Source: Mercurialis annua
Lineage: Eukaryota; Streptophyta; Magnoliopsida; Malpighiales; Euphorbiaceae
Length of the DNA stretch: 64,000 nucleotides
Assembly (NCBI RefSeq): GCF_937616625.2
Contig: NC_065576.1
Span: 6,884,501-6,948,500 of the forward strand
Direction: 5' to 3'
In this document: positions 63,818 through 64,000 of the stretch, in pieces
Layout: every line of letters starts with the position of its first letter
Position numbering within the stretch: position 1 is the stretch's first letter
Notes under the pieces: model-generated
Told to the model about the DNA's origin: nothing
The model's input: the letters and a program-made list of their open reading frames with translations, nothing else
Database searches by the model: none
Translations under genes and position numbers: made by a program

Positions 63818-64000
63818 CTAATTAAAAAGTTAATTAATTAGTGAATTAGAGCACATAACATTTTCTTTGAACAGAGACTGTAAAAGAATTTTCTTCCATC
63901 AAATAAAGTTGTACACTTTTATATTATATTTTTTTTCAAAAAATTTGTGCATTTTTATTATATAACAATTTTTAAAATAGTTTTTTCTATATTATCTCTA
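63818..64000 (-). other. Rhamnogalacturonate lyase intron at right edge
   Basis: AT-rich sequence upstream of the acceptor before 63817; no exon is seen before the window ends. Confidence 0.7.

Noticed and set aside
1..64000. CRISPR arrays, operons, phage or bacterial defence systems
   Set aside because: None seen. The window is spliced plant nuclear DNA, and the repeats are transposons and microsatellites.

Overview
The window is plant nuclear DNA: genes with many short introns, AT-rich introns and spacers, telo-box promoters, a nuclear tRNA-Asn and many transposon remnants. SYMRK (present in plants that form arbuscular mycorrhiza) and the gene content indicate a eudicot; the species cannot be named from sequence alone. 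All gene models below were assembled by hand from splice sites and reading-frame continuity; every internal exon keeps phase.

Layout, left to right. 478-5749 (+): the 3' three quarters of SYMRK, the symbiosis receptor kinase, cut by the left edge. 8446-8803 (-): complete two-exon BRK1 (SCAR/WAVE subunit). 10154-18310 (-): complete 17-exon organellar M3 oligopeptidase. 19647-24038 (-): complete 15-exon mitochondrial serine hydroxymethyltransferase. 26184-26257 (-): tRNA-Asn(GTT). 30319-30603 (+): intronless gene for a small basic plant protein. 31880-38578 (+): complete nine-exon condensin-2 subunit D3 with an E2F-type promoter site. 43514-53011 (-): complete seven-exon AGL17-clade MIKC MADS-box gene with a 7.8 kb first intron full of transposons. 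61170-63817 (-): 3' half of a rhamnogalacturonate lyase gene, cut by the right edge.

The genes are unrelated housekeeping, developmental and symbiotic functions and do not form a pathway or cluster. The oligopeptidase and SHMT both carry apparent organelle-targeting leaders, but nothing shows they are co-regulated.

The most informative non-genic content is transposons. A 1,944-bp element with about 95-bp inverted ends and a perfect 9-bp target duplication lies in MADS intron 1 and holds exon-like gene fragments with stop codons (a Pack-MULE candidate). At least four other foldback elements of about 200-400 bp have exact or near 9-bp duplications, which points to a Mutator-like family. One 199-bp near-perfect hairpin sits just upstream of the MADS gene. 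A CACTA terminus, a copia fragment, a LINE tail, two Stowaway-like MITEs and a hAT-like element are also present. An inverted duplication in a SYMRK intron could form a long hairpin RNA. I saw no CRISPR array, bacterial-type system or wholly new gene system.
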